From NCBI RefSeq assembly GCF_048544455.1, contig NC_133538.1, positions 453,915,311 to 453,979,310 of the forward strand: DNA of 64,000 nt, read 5' to 3'. Source of the DNA: Silene latifolia. Its lineage: Eukaryota; Streptophyta; Magnoliopsida; Caryophyllales; Caryophyllaceae. Positions 26,555 through 39,137 of this stretch are shown here, piece after piece. Position 1 is the first letter of the stretch. Every line of letters begins with the position of its first letter. A model generated the notes under the pieces. The model made no database searches and was not told the DNA's origin. It saw only the letters and a program-made list of their open reading frames with translations. The translations under genes were made by a program, and so were the position numbers.

Positions 26555-27925
26555 TCAATACATAAATGGAATCACAACATCTCTGTTGCTGGGATAATTG
26601 TCAAATTTTCGGTGATACCATCTGTGCGTCTCTCTTGCTGCAAACGTAAGATTCATAACCTGCCACAACTCATCATAAAATTCTCAGCAAGAGATAACGT
26701 CCAGAAATATGCTTATATGGATTTATAACCGCTTTACTTATCAAATATAAGAGACTACCACAAATGCAAACAATAACCATACAGTCGGGCCCAAGCCTCC
26801 ACTAGCAACAAGAAGACCAACATATATGACCTTCATGATAAATGTAATAAGTTAACAGTTGTGTATGTAAAATGTTTGGAAATACCAAGTACAGTTCAAA
26901 ATTGTGACGAGCTAAATTATTGACAGTGAGCTGATTAAAGCCAAGTTTGTTGAGTCGGAGCTCGAGCTGTGTTGAGCTCAACTAAAACTATTACGAGTCT
27001 GCTCAACTCATTCACGAGTCGAGTTCACTCAAACCGAGTTTTGACTAAGCTGAACTCGATTTCCCTGATTGGGGTGGGTGGGTGGGTTGGGGTGGCAAGG
27101 AGTGAATTACCAATTCAGCAAGATAATGCGGTGAGGGTGCAATTTCAAACCAGTCACAATGAGGAATTTGGTAATCATTAGCTTGTTCTTTCACTTCCCG
27201 TAAATTTCCCTAATTAGATTATAAATTTTACATTAGTGATTCTTTTTCTTTTCCAATTTGCAGAAACTTATATGCAACAGTATTATGAGGTATCGGGTTG
27301 AGACCATCACATACAAGACTCGTGGGATTTACAGAATTCATCGAAAAGTGAGTTGGGTTAGAAACAATTTTTTCTGAAAATGGAACTCACAAGAATACCA
27401 TGACAGCGGCATTGATGAAGCCAACCCGATAAGAAGATAGCGGCTCACAAGAAAATGTTAAAAGGCTAGAAAGTAAAACTCTAAAAAGAAAGGATGCAAG
27501 CACATAAACGTCGCAGATTATATGATATGGCTGTATGAATATATATTTCGTAAGTTATATACGAGTACTAACATTCAGAAACTCCAAAATAAACAGTTAA
27601 GAACTTACAAGAGACCCGTCAAATATCCAAAGACATGCATGCGAGTTGTACTGCTCTAGTGAAACACATATAGAGACTCGTACAGGCGCCAGATAACTTG
27701 AATCTCCACAAACAGAAGAAAAAATATTGATCGCCAAACCTTGCAGTTGTGCTCTGGTGAAGTATCAAGTGGTTTTTCAATAGAGAAAATATTTGAACCT
27801 CCGATCAAGCAGCTGGTAATGCCTGAATAAGATGTTGACTCAAAAACCAAAGATCCCAGCTTATGGGCATATGCCCAAGTTATGAGAAGCAACAACGACG
27901 TTCACAACTTAGGGATAGTGAGCTT
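26555..27925 (-). pseudogene. PPRD-like: Polyprenol reductase (steroid 5-alpha-reductase family) pseudogene
   Basis: Four exon pieces can be read on the minus strand. (a) 27925-27609 starts KLTIPK, then LITWAYAHKLGSLVFES, GGSNIFSIEKPLDTSPEHNC, KVWRSIFFLLFVEIQVIWRL and ESLYVFH. (b) A piece ends at 27391 with EPLSSYRVGFINAAVMVFL. (c) 26830-26759 reads VIYVGLLVASGGLGPTVWLL then FAFV. (d) 26659-26555 reads [20 protein letters not shown], then [14 protein letters not shown] and stop. This matches plant polyprenol reductase, an ER membrane enzyme making dolichol. Breaks: residues after KLTIPK are deleted, leaving a TGA; a TAG follows YVFH; the exon carrying the conserved region before the last two exons and the N-terminal exon are not found. 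Acceptor and donor sites are still present. Confidence 0.78.
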
Positions 27926-27929
27926 CTGC

Positions 27930-29180
27930 AATACATAATAGCATAGCAACTTAAAGTAGATACTTAAAATAGACATCATTATATCAAATGCAACTTTAGT
28001 CCTAGAACAATCATGCAAGAAACAATCCAGGTTCATTTTGGTATCCCGCTTTATGTTCATTGATTGAAAGTTACACTTCAATGATCATAAGTTTCATCCT
28101 ATTGCGAATTACATGGGTAGAGTCTTTACAAATGATCATTTTATTGTTATCCTTTGTCGAACATTCTTCAAGTTTTTCGTGAGTGTGTGTGTTTTAATAA
28201 CTGAATTTGACTTTGCAATATTTTGTACACCTAAAAAATCAAAATAATTATGTTACAAATAGCACTTATTGATGAATCAATACACAACAACAATGAAACA
28301 TCAGACATAACCCATTTCCTTGAAATAAGAAAACCACACATCCCTACAATTTCATCCCAAAAACAAGCTGAAACAAATAGAATAGGAGAACTTACACAAG
28401 TTTAGAAACAAAAAAAAAAAGAAATTTATAGACATATTATTAATAGTGACAGTACCATTAGCACTGGTAATTGTTGTTGTTTTGTTGGTCATTACGACAT
28501 AAACAACAACACTAGAGCAGGAACTTGAGAATACATCCTAGTATAATTGAGAATCAACTGAAATTATTGTGGGACATTAAAATTGAAGTGTAATTGGGAC
28601 TAAACTTCACGCATAACAAACAAATTGCACCAAATGAACCTCATGCATATTGAAAATAAAAGAAACAATGTATGTAAAACAAACCTTGATTAATGAATTT
28701 CTCCTTTGTCAATATTGTTGTGATAGATAAGTTGCAGATATGAAAAAACCACAAAAAATGATATGAAAGTGATGATCACGATGACAAGAATACGATTTTA
28801 AAATTTGGGAGATGAGCAGTTCAAGGAGTGGGGTTACTGGGTAGTCGTTGCTTTCTTTTAGGGAAGATGGTGGTTACCTCAACTTAATATGGCATATTGA
28901 ATTTGCTTTATCACGTTTGCCAACGCGACTTTTATGCGGTAAATATCGTTAGCTACGTATTTGCAAAAATTATAAAAATTGGATATTTTTAATGTACTCT
29001 TAAAGACGAATCAAATAAGATCCCACATGAATATATTTTAACCTATGTATCGAGAGAAAATTGAAGTTGAATGTCCGCTTGTGAATAGTGTGCAAAAGAG
29101 AAACATGCAAAATGGAGTTGAATGGAGGGAGTAGGTTTTGAGTTACGGATATTTTATAAAAACTGTGTTTTTTTAGGCCT
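27930..29180. other. No gene recognised; MITE-like end near 29130
   Basis: AT-rich DNA upstream of the reductase pseudogene with no conserved exon found. Near 29105-29135 the sequence GAGTTGAATGGAGGGAGTA resembles the outer end of a Stowaway/mariner-like element, but no partner end was located. Confidence 0.3.
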
Positions 29181-29225
29181 TTTAGATATTGGGCTGGTCT
29201 TATGCTATAAGACCGCCCTATACAA
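29180..29225. repeat. Palindromic terminal repeat, right
   Basis: Contains GGTCTTATGCTATAAGACC (29196-29214) and is the inverted partner of 16875-16925. The next element begins seven bases further on. Confidence 0.55.
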
Positions 29226-29259
29226 CAATTAGGCCATGTTCTTTCCGCTTATTTTCACC

Positions 29260-29420
29260 TACTTGATTCAACTCACTCTATTCGATTCGATTCACTCGAT
29301 TCGATTCATTTCACTTCATTCGATTCGATTCCATTCGATTCGATTCATTCATTTCATTTCACTTCATTAAGTTTAGTTCGATTCGATTCACTCCATTAAG
29401 TTCAAATTTCATTTCAGCTT
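29260..29420. repeat. Pentanucleotide array, left arm (ATTCG/CATTT variants)
   Basis: Imperfect iteration of GATTC with CATTTCA variants. Its right-hand counterpart at 62346-62500 iterates AGTTC/AGCTC with the same 5-bp step. Confidence 0.85.
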
Positions 29421-30281
29421 TATTCATCTTAAATTTAATAGTTATTATTAATATTTTTATCAATAATACTATTTTTTTAATATTATTATTCTTTATTCTT
29501 TATTATTATTATAATTATAATTAATAATATTGTTAATAATAATGTTATTAATAATTTATTTATTATAATTACTATTATTATTATTATTATTATTATTATT
29601 ATGAATATTATTATTAAAATGAATAATAATGTTATTAATGTTAATATTATTGTTGTTGTTGTTGTTGTTGTTGTTATTGGTACTGTTATTGTTGTTGTTA
29701 AAATGAATAATAATGTTATTATTGTTAATATTGTTAAATTGTTGTTGTTATTATAATTATTATTGGTATTATTATTAAAATTAATAACATTTGTTATTAA
29801 TATTATTGATGGAGTACGCCCAGCGACTTGATCTACTAGCCAATACGCGGTCATACAAGTCGTTATGGATTCGCTTGGTACCCTACGAATCACGAATCGT
29901 TAAAAGCGGATTCTATCAAGTTGATTACTAAAAATACATATAACACATTTTCTATAAGCGAATCGTGAATTGGTAAGGCGTATTCATAGGGAATCTGGTA
30001 ACCATGCTTGTCAAGCCGTCATTTGAGGTACACATAGAAACCTATAAATACCTCATTATTCACCAATCAATGGTAAAATACTTCTCACTAACAACTTCCT
30101 CTCTCTAGAAGTAAGACTACTCGAGCTACTATAAGAGGGCACGAAGACCTTAACTTCAAGCAAGGTCTCGACTATCCACCAGTACTGTAAGGCATCAGAG
30201 AAGGACCTCTTGTGAACCCTCTGAGGCCTTGTTTGTTACGCGTGAAAGATTCATCCGATGAGAGCAAGCATAGGCTCGAGG

Positions 30282-31547
30282 TGTTGGAATATGTGTCCTC
30301 CGACAATAATGCGATCACGACTGTTGATCATGATGATCACATGTTTAAATCTCATTATAAAGAATACAATTGGGAAGTAATTGTTATCATCAACTCAACA
30401 TATATCGGTAATGATTGGTGACTAGAGTTTGGCATTACTTGTCGTGCGACGGTGGTGATCAGTTGACCCCCTAGGTCATACCTATAGGGCAACACTCTTA
30501 ATTGATTATTTAATTAATCGTATAATGTTACGAGTTAATTAAATTTCTTGAAAATTGACGGACGATTTTTGGAAGTAAAATTTACGTATCAAATTGAAAT
30601 GTGATTAAATGAGATACGGTCTGAGTAATTGAATTGTATCATTACTCGGATGAAATTAATGTTTAAAGAAACAATCGAAATTGAATGAATTATTATAAAT
30701 ACAATCTATTGTGATTTATAAATGGTAAAATATTTTGGCACAAGTAATTATGAAATTACTAAGTCGATTTTTGTATGTGACGTATTTTTATTAATACGTT
30801 GATTTTTAATATGTTAAAAATACATAACAAATTTATGTCACATATGACATGTGACATATTGACAATTGACAAAAATAATATGGAATCCATATTATCAAAT
30901 GGGCCGAAAATTAGATGGTTTTTAAGCTAATTATATGTTGATTATAATTAGTGGAGGGCATGATGATTACCCTAGTCACTAGCCATGCAACCCTATGGTT
31001 TATTGTAAAGAACAATTTTTCCATGCATTGGCTCCCCTCAAACCCTCCTCTTACACGGTTTTGAGAAGACAAAACCCATCATGATTTTTCCTATAATTTT
31101 TACCTAATAACACTAAAATGTTTTAGTGTATTCATTCATTTTTCCATCATCCAAAAATACAATTCTAGAGAGAATAAAATCCTCCTCTTCTTCTCTCATC
31201 AAAACCGAAAATTGTTAAGTGTTCATAATAATTTTGGGTCAATTTTCTACTAATTAATATTATACTAGTTCTTGTAATATTAATTAATTTAAGAGAAAGC
31301 TTTGGGTATTAATCCTAAGGAGAGATCCTATACCTGGATCTTGTTCTTCCATCTTAAGAAAGCTCAAGAACAAAAGAAAAGGAGATTTCTTTTGTGCCCA
31401 ATAAAACCGAAATCATCAATGTAAGGACATGATTTCTCCTCTATTTTAATATTGTTTGCATGCATAAAATCCACATTTAATTTTATGACAAATTAATTTC
31501 GACATATATGAGTATGTTAGTATGTATATAGATCTACATTTCCTTCA
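30282..31547 (+). repeat. 5' LTR of gag-only Copia (1266 bp)
   Basis: Starts TGTTGGAATATGTGTCC, ends CTACATTTCCTTCA. Only scattered differences from the 3' copy, the largest near 30391-30440. Confidence 0.93.
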
Positions 31548-31548
31548 A

Positions 31549-31564
31549 TCGGTATCAAGAGCCA
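31549..31564 (+). other. Primer binding site, variant tRNA-Met type
   Basis: TCGGTATCAAGAGCCA follows the LTR by one base. It resembles TGGTATCAGAGCC with a changed first base and an extra A. 31565-33300 is AT-rich leader with no gene. Confidence 0.55.
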
Positions 31565-33313
31565 TGGTTGTTTGCATGCAAATCGGTTAAAAGTTTTTCC
31601 GAGTTATAAGAATAACAAATAAAACTTGTAAAATTTGTGTTATTATGAGATATCACGAAATTAATCCATGCATGTTAATATTTCTGGTCCTAAAATATTT
31701 TAGGATATTTTGGTTAATTTTTCGGATTTTTATTGTTCATATTATACAATAATGGCATTTAAATGTGATTTTATGAGTAAAAATGTCATTTTTGGTCTAA
31801 AATTAGCTATACTTCGAATTTTCAGTTGGTTTTTGGATATGTTGTTACATATATTATTTTGAGATAACCTGTAAATTTTCATAATTTTTGGACTTGTTAT
31901 GCTCGAAAAATGAATTTTTTCATTATTAAATTCGGATTTAGGTGAAAAATAGGTTAATATGAGTTAAATTTCGAATCTGGTCATAGAAAATTAATATGTT
32001 GTCACATGCGATTTTACAAGATGTGTGTAAAATAATTGGCTATAAAGAAGTCTTTTTGCATGATTTATGGATTTTTGAAGAAAAATAGCATAAATAGTGA
32101 CATTATTAGTGGAAAATTAATAAAACATAATCTATGACTTAGGAAAAACGTCTAATGTTGCATTTTATTATATTTTTCAGATCTAAAATTGAAAAGTTAA
32201 TGAAAATAATTTTTCCATATTTTTATGATTATTTTATTAAAAACCGATAAACCGCAACATTGTTTTTCCGGAAAAATTTCGAAATTTTTAACCTAAGATT
32301 TTGAACATTATGAGTGTCATGGTATTTTTCCAGAATGTTCATGAATTTAAATTTCAAATTTTGAATTTATTTGAAATTTTGTGATTTATTTGAAGTTTAA
32401 TAGCTTATTTTTGTAATTTTTGGTCCATTTATGAACAATTTTATAAAATATGGGTTAATTATGGTCAAATTATTAGTTAAGACTAAATTTTAGGTCCTAA
32501 GAGGTTAGGGTAATTAACTTATGCATAAATATGAGTTTATGTATTTTTGTGATTATAAAATGTTGAAATCACGCAAATCCGTAAAAACCGAGTAATATAC
32601 GATATTGGCTAATTAAAGGCGATTTAGCATAAAATTGAGCATGTTCATACATATTATAATGCTGCATTTTCTTTATGATTGTCATAATTTTAATTTATGT
32701 AATTTTGAATTATGTAATTTTACTTAGTATGGCCTTAGATTTTAATTGGTATTTCCCGAAATGTATGGGAATATCGATTCGGTTGTAATTTTTATTGTGA
32801 TCTCGTATCACCGTTTTGTAATTTAATAGATTTATTTTATTTTAGTTACAAATGTATAATAGGAAATTATGTAATTTATTATGTAATTTTATTCATTCCG
32901 GAGTTCCCAAAGACGGATTTCTTCAAGAATGGCGATACATAAAGACGGTGTTACCTCGAGATGTGTGCCACAACCGAAGTTCAAGGGACCAATGGAGTTG
33001 GTTTCCGAATATGTAATAGTTAAATAGTTTTTCTATTTTAGGAAAGGCCATACTAGGATTTATTTATTTATTTTTATGCTTGCATTTTATTTTATGTCGC
33101 ATGCATCGCTAAATCGCCATAACTAAAACATGCATCCTTATTTTATCGAGTTTATCGACCGTGTCAATTAAAATTATCGTAGTTCACCGCTTTAGTTCAC
33201 TTAAAACGTGATAGATAATAAATTGGCATGACCTCTCGCTAAAACGAACAATTGAGATATAGCCTTACCAAATAGTAGAAACCATGAAAACCTATTTCGC
33301 GAGGGAGTGCACT

Positions 33314-33641
33314 CGGCTACCCCGGGGTACAAACCTTGTTACGTAGGGGAAGTGGGTGATGAATGTTAATCCACCGAATTCATGTTGATAAGGAATGTAT
33401 CGGCTACCCCGTGCCCAAGTTGATGTGGGTTTGGATAATGGACACATTTATTCGAAATTTGGATTGTACTCAACAAAAGTTATTGATAAGGGTTGCATCG
33501 GCTACCCCGTGCCCTTGTTGATGTGTTTTGGGCTATAGATAAACATTAGAGTAATTTTATCGACCAAGAGTTCTAAAAGTAGAATCGATTAAAAGGTTAA
33601 TCCACCGAGTTATATTGATAAAGGTTGCATCGGCTACCCCG
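33314..33641 (+). repeat. Four CGGCTACCCCG boxes in the leader
   Basis: The 11-mer is exact at 33314, 33401, 33499 and 33631. The last three sit in a longer unit, TTGATAAGG-TTGCATCGGCTACCCCGTGCC-AAGTTGAT. The unit stands out as GC-rich in a strongly AT-rich leader that ends about 170 bp before gag. Confidence 0.9.
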
Positions 33642-33878
33642 TGCCTAAGTTGATATGAATTTGGGTCTTGGAATCATTTATCTAGTTGGGTAGAGGTCAC
33701 TAGAAAAATGCATAAAACTTGTTTAAATCATACATTTTTACGAGTATTATTAAAACGACAATTGTTTTACTCCTTATATTTTGTTTTGTAGACCACTTCT
33801 TTTTCATAACAAATGGCAACACCAACACCAATTCCTAATGCTACACCTCTCGCTAGTTCGTCTTGGCTCTGATCCTTT

Positions 33879-34715
33879 ATGGATCGATGTAAACTTGAAA
33901 AGAATGGGTCAAATTTCTCCGAATGGGATGCCCAACTCAAATTAGCCGCCGAAGGTGACGACAAGCTTCGTTACCTTACCGAGGCCTCTCCACCCGAACC
34001 CTCCACTAGGTCCACCGCGGTCACTAGGGAAGCATATGAGGCTTACCAAAAGGAGTCCGCCGCAATGAAAAATGTCTTAATATTTGCGATGGAGGCGGAC
34101 CTCCAAAGGAGAGCCTTTAAAATGGGCAATGCTAATGAGATTTACTCCAAACTTGTGACCATGTTTTCACAAACTCCGCGGATCGTCCAATATGAGGCGG
34201 CCGCGGCATTCTTTGATCTCGACTTCAAAGAGGGCCAAAAGGTTAGCCCTCATGTGCTCAAACTCATGGAGCTTGTCGAGACCTTGAAAATTCAAAAGGT
34301 TGAAATCCCCAAAGAACTCATCGTAGATAGGATTCTACACTCCTTGTCCAAAGTCAAGGCATATGTGCAATTCTGGGTGAATTTTAACATGCAAGACAAG
34401 GACGTGTCTCTTGAGGAGTTGCACAAGTTACTTGTGCAAGCCGAGAGGGACATGGGGTTAAATGTGAACCCTCCCAAGGATGTGCTTAACATAAGCACTA
34501 AGAGTAAGGGGAAGTTCAAGAAGAATGGGAGAAAGGGCAAGAAGCTAGCTCCCACATTCACCAAAGCTAAGCCTAATGAAGCTAGCACCTCGAAAGTCAA
34601 GAAGGGTCCTCTTGATAAGTGTCATTATTGTAATGGCATGGGACATTGGAAAAGAAATTGTTCCAAATACCTTGGTGATATCAAAACTGGAAAGATCACT
34701 CCAGTAGGTAAATGA
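33879..34715 (+). CDS. Copia Gag polyprotein (278 aa), gag-only element
   Basis: An open frame starts MDRCKLEKNGSNFSEWDAQL, typical near the N-terminus of Copia gag. It runs through NVLIFAMEADLQRRAFKMGN, PRIVQYEAAAAFFDLDFKEG and IPKELIVDRILHSLSKVKAY, then a lysine-rich linker and a CCHC knuckle CHYCNGMGHWKRNC (residues ~248-261), ending PVGK. Gag forms the particle and packages RNA. An upstream ATG at 33813 (MATPTPIPNATPLASSSW) leads to a TGA and a frame change 20 codons later, so the natural start may be 33813 with a later indel; 33879 is the start of the uninterrupted frame. It is the only retroelement protein here that looks intact or nearly so. Confidence 0.85.
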   Translation: MDRCKLEKNGSNFSEWDAQLKLAAEGDDKLRYLTEASPPEPSTRSTAVTREAYEAYQKESAAMKNVLIFAMEADLQRRAFKMGNANEIYSKLVTMFSQTPRIVQYEAAAAFFDLDFKEGQKVSPHVLKLMELVETLKIQKVEIPKELIVDRILHSLSKVKAYVQFWVNFNMQDKDVSLEELHKLLVQAERDMGLNVNPPKDVLNISTKSKGKFKKNGRKGKKLAPTFTKAKPNEASTSKVKKGPLDKCHYCNGMGHWKRNCSKYLGDIKTGKITPVGK

Positions 34716-37700
34716 CTATCCTTATTTTATGTTTCTAATTCAACTATGGTATTATGATGCAAAGTTGTGATAATGTATCTCCCTTTTTATTGTAAATAGG
34801 GCCTCCACCAAGCAAAGACAAGGGAAAGGAAAAGCAAGCATAAGAAACCATGGAGAAGCTAAGGATAGCTTTTATGGAGCTTTGCTTTTCATTGTCTTAT
34901 TTTAAGTTGTGTTTTGGATTTTAGAACTTTAAATTTCCGTGTTCGACATGGAAAAGTATTATGGATAATGGTTTGTATTTTGGATGATGGTGACTTGGTT
35001 TGCAACCCAAGTCACCCGTTTTATCATTTATCCTTTTATGTTCTAAAATTCATCTTTAAATGCTTGCACTTTGAAACATAAGATTAGTCACTTAAAAGTG
35101 ATCTAATAGACAAATATAATGACGGGTTTCATTATATGTCCACATGCTTAAGGCTTGTGTATGATCATTTATAAAGCGATTTTGAGTCTATGAACTCTCT
35201 TAAAGGAATGTCAACCACCAAGTACACATATGAAATCAATAACTATTAGTCTATCTATGAGATAGTTCTCCTTATACTTCAACATCATTAATTTGTGTCT
35301 CATGTGCTATCTTTGAATCTATAGTGTATTTATTCTAAAGATAGAGTGGGAGAAAAATGAGGACACAACACACAAGGCAAGATAAAATTGTGTACTTGTG
35401 TAAATGAAGATCTACGCAAGAGAGAATGATTTGAATGAAGGTGTATCTATTTACATAGTATGCCGAATAGATGAGATCTATGGTCTCAAGTTAGTTCTAT
35501 ATGACTAAAGAGACCAAGTGAAGTAATCATAAGAGTCTATTCTCAAGATAACTACACGAGGAGACCAAAAGAAAGTTTTGGAAGAAAAATGACTAATGTA
35601 AAGTCTTAACAAGTTTTGACTAAGTTTATGAAACATTTGACCAATAGTTTCAACCTTGAGATTTACTTAAGAGCCTAAATGAATCATAGTAACATACTAG
35701 TTATGATCTAGTTGCAAAGATTGATATACCGATATCTTCAATGGCCAAGTTTTAACCACGCAAATGTCATCACTTAACCTCACTATGAAATGGTTAAACC
35801 TCCTTCCAAAAGAGTATTTTGAAGGACGTATTCAAAATATTATTTATATTCGAATAATGACATTGCTACACATCATTATGACATAAGTGTATTGGAGATT
35901 TAAAATCTCTTTACGTAAGGTTGAGATGAGACCACTTCAAAATAGGTATTTTGAAGGGATATGATGGGAACATATATGGTTCTATCTTAATAACTTGGCA
36001 ATGCAATTTATATTTCAATTCTTGAATAAATTTCGATTGAGAAGTCAATTTCGAAATGTGTAGAATTGAGTGGGAGTTAGGAAATTCTCATGTGAAGACA
36101 TGGAATTTAGTGGGAGCTATCATCCTTTGAATATTTACGACTCATCACTCATTAAAGAATGAAGAGCTAATACCTTCTTTCATAAAGAAGCCTTTGAGTT
36201 TTCAATTCTGGATGAAAATGGACAATGATGAATCCAATTACGTCAAGGGATGTCGGATTAGTATTAAGAGATACACATCGTATCAACATTCACATAGGTT
36301 ATTCATGTAGATGAAAATGAAATTACCATTAGCAGTCATGGTCGTTCATTGAATCTATGAACGGTTGATCTCATGATTATTAGTAACTAATGTTTCCGCC
36401 ATTAGAATAATCATGTACATGTCCAATTATGAATCATATGCATAAAAGCATGATGATTGATTGGTGAGCCATAATAGAAACGTCATGCATTCTCAAGTGG
36501 AATCCGATGAGCGATTTCAGTGTTTGACGGAATGCTCTATTGTGTGTCAAGAGGTTGCACATATTATAGAAAATCCGAGCACATATGAGGATTTATTAGA
36601 ATCCCAATTCTTTCAAGCCTAGAAAGGGAAATGAGAAGTTTTTGGAAAGATGCTTGGTTGAATAAGAGGTTATTCAAAAATCAATCTTTCCTAGTTAAGC
36701 TAGGACTTGTGAGAAGTACTAAGCTAAATAATCTTGTCAATTGTTACAAGATTCTACAAAACATATACCTAGTGCATTGTGTGTGGATGGAGTACTTGAT
36801 CAGTGCAAGTTATATCATTCATCACAAATTCGTTCGTTATGAGATAATCGATAAGAAAGTTCTTCCAAGTTAAAGAACCAAAACCAAGGTCGGGAACCTT
36901 GATGTGTGCTTGGTAAGATTCATGCTATGAGAGAGAACATGAATGTAAAGGAAATTGCAAGTGTAAGAAGTTTGAACACATGGACACATGGGATGTTAAA
37001 CTTCTATTGCAATCAATAAGTGTTTACACTTATGATATACATCACAAGGTTGTAATATGATATTGACTACCCGAGTGTGATGTCGACATTTGTCGTTTGA
37101 GTTATTATTAACTCACCTTGTACATTGTTATATCCAAACGGGTTGTGAAGACAATTGAACCCCGTTAAAGTGAACATGGATTAACATTGTATTTGCCCAT
37201 AGTTACTTGTATGAGGTGACGTCTCGAAGTGACTATAGTGTGATGCGATTGATGGCAAGTTCAAGTGCCATAGAGTCATGTGAGATGACTAGTCGATCAC
37301 ATAGGCAGACTGTTAGGAACATTTTGTCGGGCCTAATGACCGCTTATAGAGTTCTGGCAAATTTATATAGCCTGGTCGTGGCGAGAGCTACTATAGTATT
37401 CAAATGAGTCGATTCTTTTGACTAAAGACTATTCGCCTAACATGGCACGATTTCGATTAACTTTGATTTGTGTTACTACGACCTTCGTAAATGGGGTCAA
37501 ATGGGCATATTTTGGGTTATGATGGCTGTGGCTAGTCGAAGGGAATGAGTGCGATAGGAATTGTCCATCCCTAGTCGGGGTTATAACAATATCTCGGGGC
37601 CACTCGAGGAGTAATGAATCGAAATGCGTGGCCACGCTCGGAAAGTATCTATGATAGATAAGTCCTGGTCAATCGCTTATTCTCCGATCGAGGAAACCAC

Positions 37701-37800
37701 TCTCGATATGATCACTTGCAAGTACGACCTGAAAGACACCTTGCATTGAGTGGGAGATAGTAATAGGACAAGAGAATTGGTGACGCACACTTGTCGAGGA
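34716..37800. other. Non-coding 3' half of gag-only Copia
   Basis: No pol motif in any frame (no DTG, HHCC, DDE or YVDD blocks). Short ORFs at 36631 and 37207 resemble no known protein. The sequence is not simple repeat, so it may be diverged pol remains or captured DNA. Confidence 0.7.
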
Positions 37801-37812
37801 CAAGTGGGAGAT
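37801..37812 (+). other. Polypurine tract (gag-only Copia)
   Basis: CAAGTGGGAGAT directly before the 3' LTR; AAGTGGGAGATTG is the usual Copia form. Confidence 0.85.
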
Positions 37813-39081
37813 TGTTGGAATATGTGTCCTCCGACAATAATGCGATCACGACTGTTGATCATGATGATCACATGTTTAAATCTCATTATAAAGAATATAA
37901 TTGGGAAGTAATTGTTTTTGTCAACTGGTCAACATATATCGGTAATGATTGGCTGACTAGAGTTTGACATTACTGTCGTGCGACGGTGGTGATCAGTTGA
38001 CCCCCTAGGTCATACCTATAGGGCAACACTCTTAATTGATTATTTAATTAATCGTATAATGTTACGAGTTAATTAAATTTCTTGAAAATTGACGGACGAT
38101 TTTTGGAAGTAAAATTTACGTATCAAATTGAAATGTGATTAAATGAGATACGGTCTGAGTAATTGAATTGTATCATTACTCGGATGAAATTAATGTTTAA
38201 AGAAACAATCGAAATTGAATGAATTATTATAAATACAATCTATTGTGATTTATAAATGGTAAAATATTTTGGCACAAGTAATTATGAAATTACTAAGTCG
38301 ATTTTTGTATGTGACGTATTTTTATTAATACGTTGATTTTTAATATGTTAAAAATACATAACAAATTTATGTCACATATGACATGTGACATATTGACAAT
38401 TGACAAAAATAATATGGAATCCATATTATCAAATGGGCCGAAAATTAGAGGGTTTTTAAGCTAATTATATGTTGATTATAATTAGTGGAGGGCATGATGA
38501 TTACCCTAGTCACTAGCCATGCAACCCTATGGTTTATTGTAAAGAACAATTTTTCCATGCATTGGCTCCCCTCAAACCCTCCTCTTACACGGTTTTGAGA
38601 AGACAAAACCCATCATGATTTTTCCTATAATTTTTACCTAATAACACTAAAATGTTTTAGTGTATTCATTCATTTTTCCATCATCCAAAAATACAATTCT
38701 GGAGAGAATAAAATCCTCCTCTTCTTCTCGAATCAAAACCGAAAATTGTTAAGTGTTCATAATAATTTTGGGTCAATTTTCTACTAATTAATATTATACT
38801 AGTTCTTGTAATATTAATTAATTTAAGAGAAAGCTTTGGGTATTAATCCTAAGGAGAGATCCTATACTTGGATCTTGTTCTTCCATCTTAGGAAAGCTTA
38901 AGAACAAAAGAAAAGGAGATTTCTTTTGTGCCCAATAAAACCAAAATCATCAATGTAAGGACATGATTTCTCCTCTATTTTAATATTGTTTGCATGCATA
39001 AAATCCACATTTAATTTTATGACAAATTAATTTCGACATATATGAGTATGTTAGTATGTATATAGATCTACATTTCCTTCA
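37813..39081 (+). repeat. 3' LTR of gag-only Copia (1269 bp)
   Basis: Near-identical to 30282-31547, ends TTCCTTCA followed by the duplicated CGAGG. Confidence 0.93.
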
Positions 39082-39137
39082 CGAGGTGCCATCTGAGAGG
39101 AGCGCGTTGACCCGACCTGGGTTTGAGCAACGCTTAC

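Larger units (their letters stand above)
30282..39081 (+). mobile_element. Non-autonomous gag-only Copia element (TR-GAG type), complete
   Basis: Two LTRs (30282-31547, 37813-39081) are nearly identical by eye, bounded TG...CA, and flanked by the exact 5-bp duplication CGAGG (30277-30281, 39082-39086). Between them are a primer site, a leader with four CGGCTACCCCG boxes, one gag gene and ~3.1 kb without protease, integrase, RT or RNase H. Gag-only LTR elements are known in plants and depend on a partner for pol. The gag and LTR similarity to the Copia at 19097-26093 points to that lineage as possible helper. Confidence 0.9.

Noticed and set aside
26094..29000. 3' LTR of the 19097 Copia element
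   Set aside because: No copy of TGTTGGGGTTGGTGTCC or of the LTR end was found.
30212..30421. 69-codon ORF as a gene
   Set aside because: Spans the solo LTR and Copia LTR junction; composition and context fit LTR DNA.
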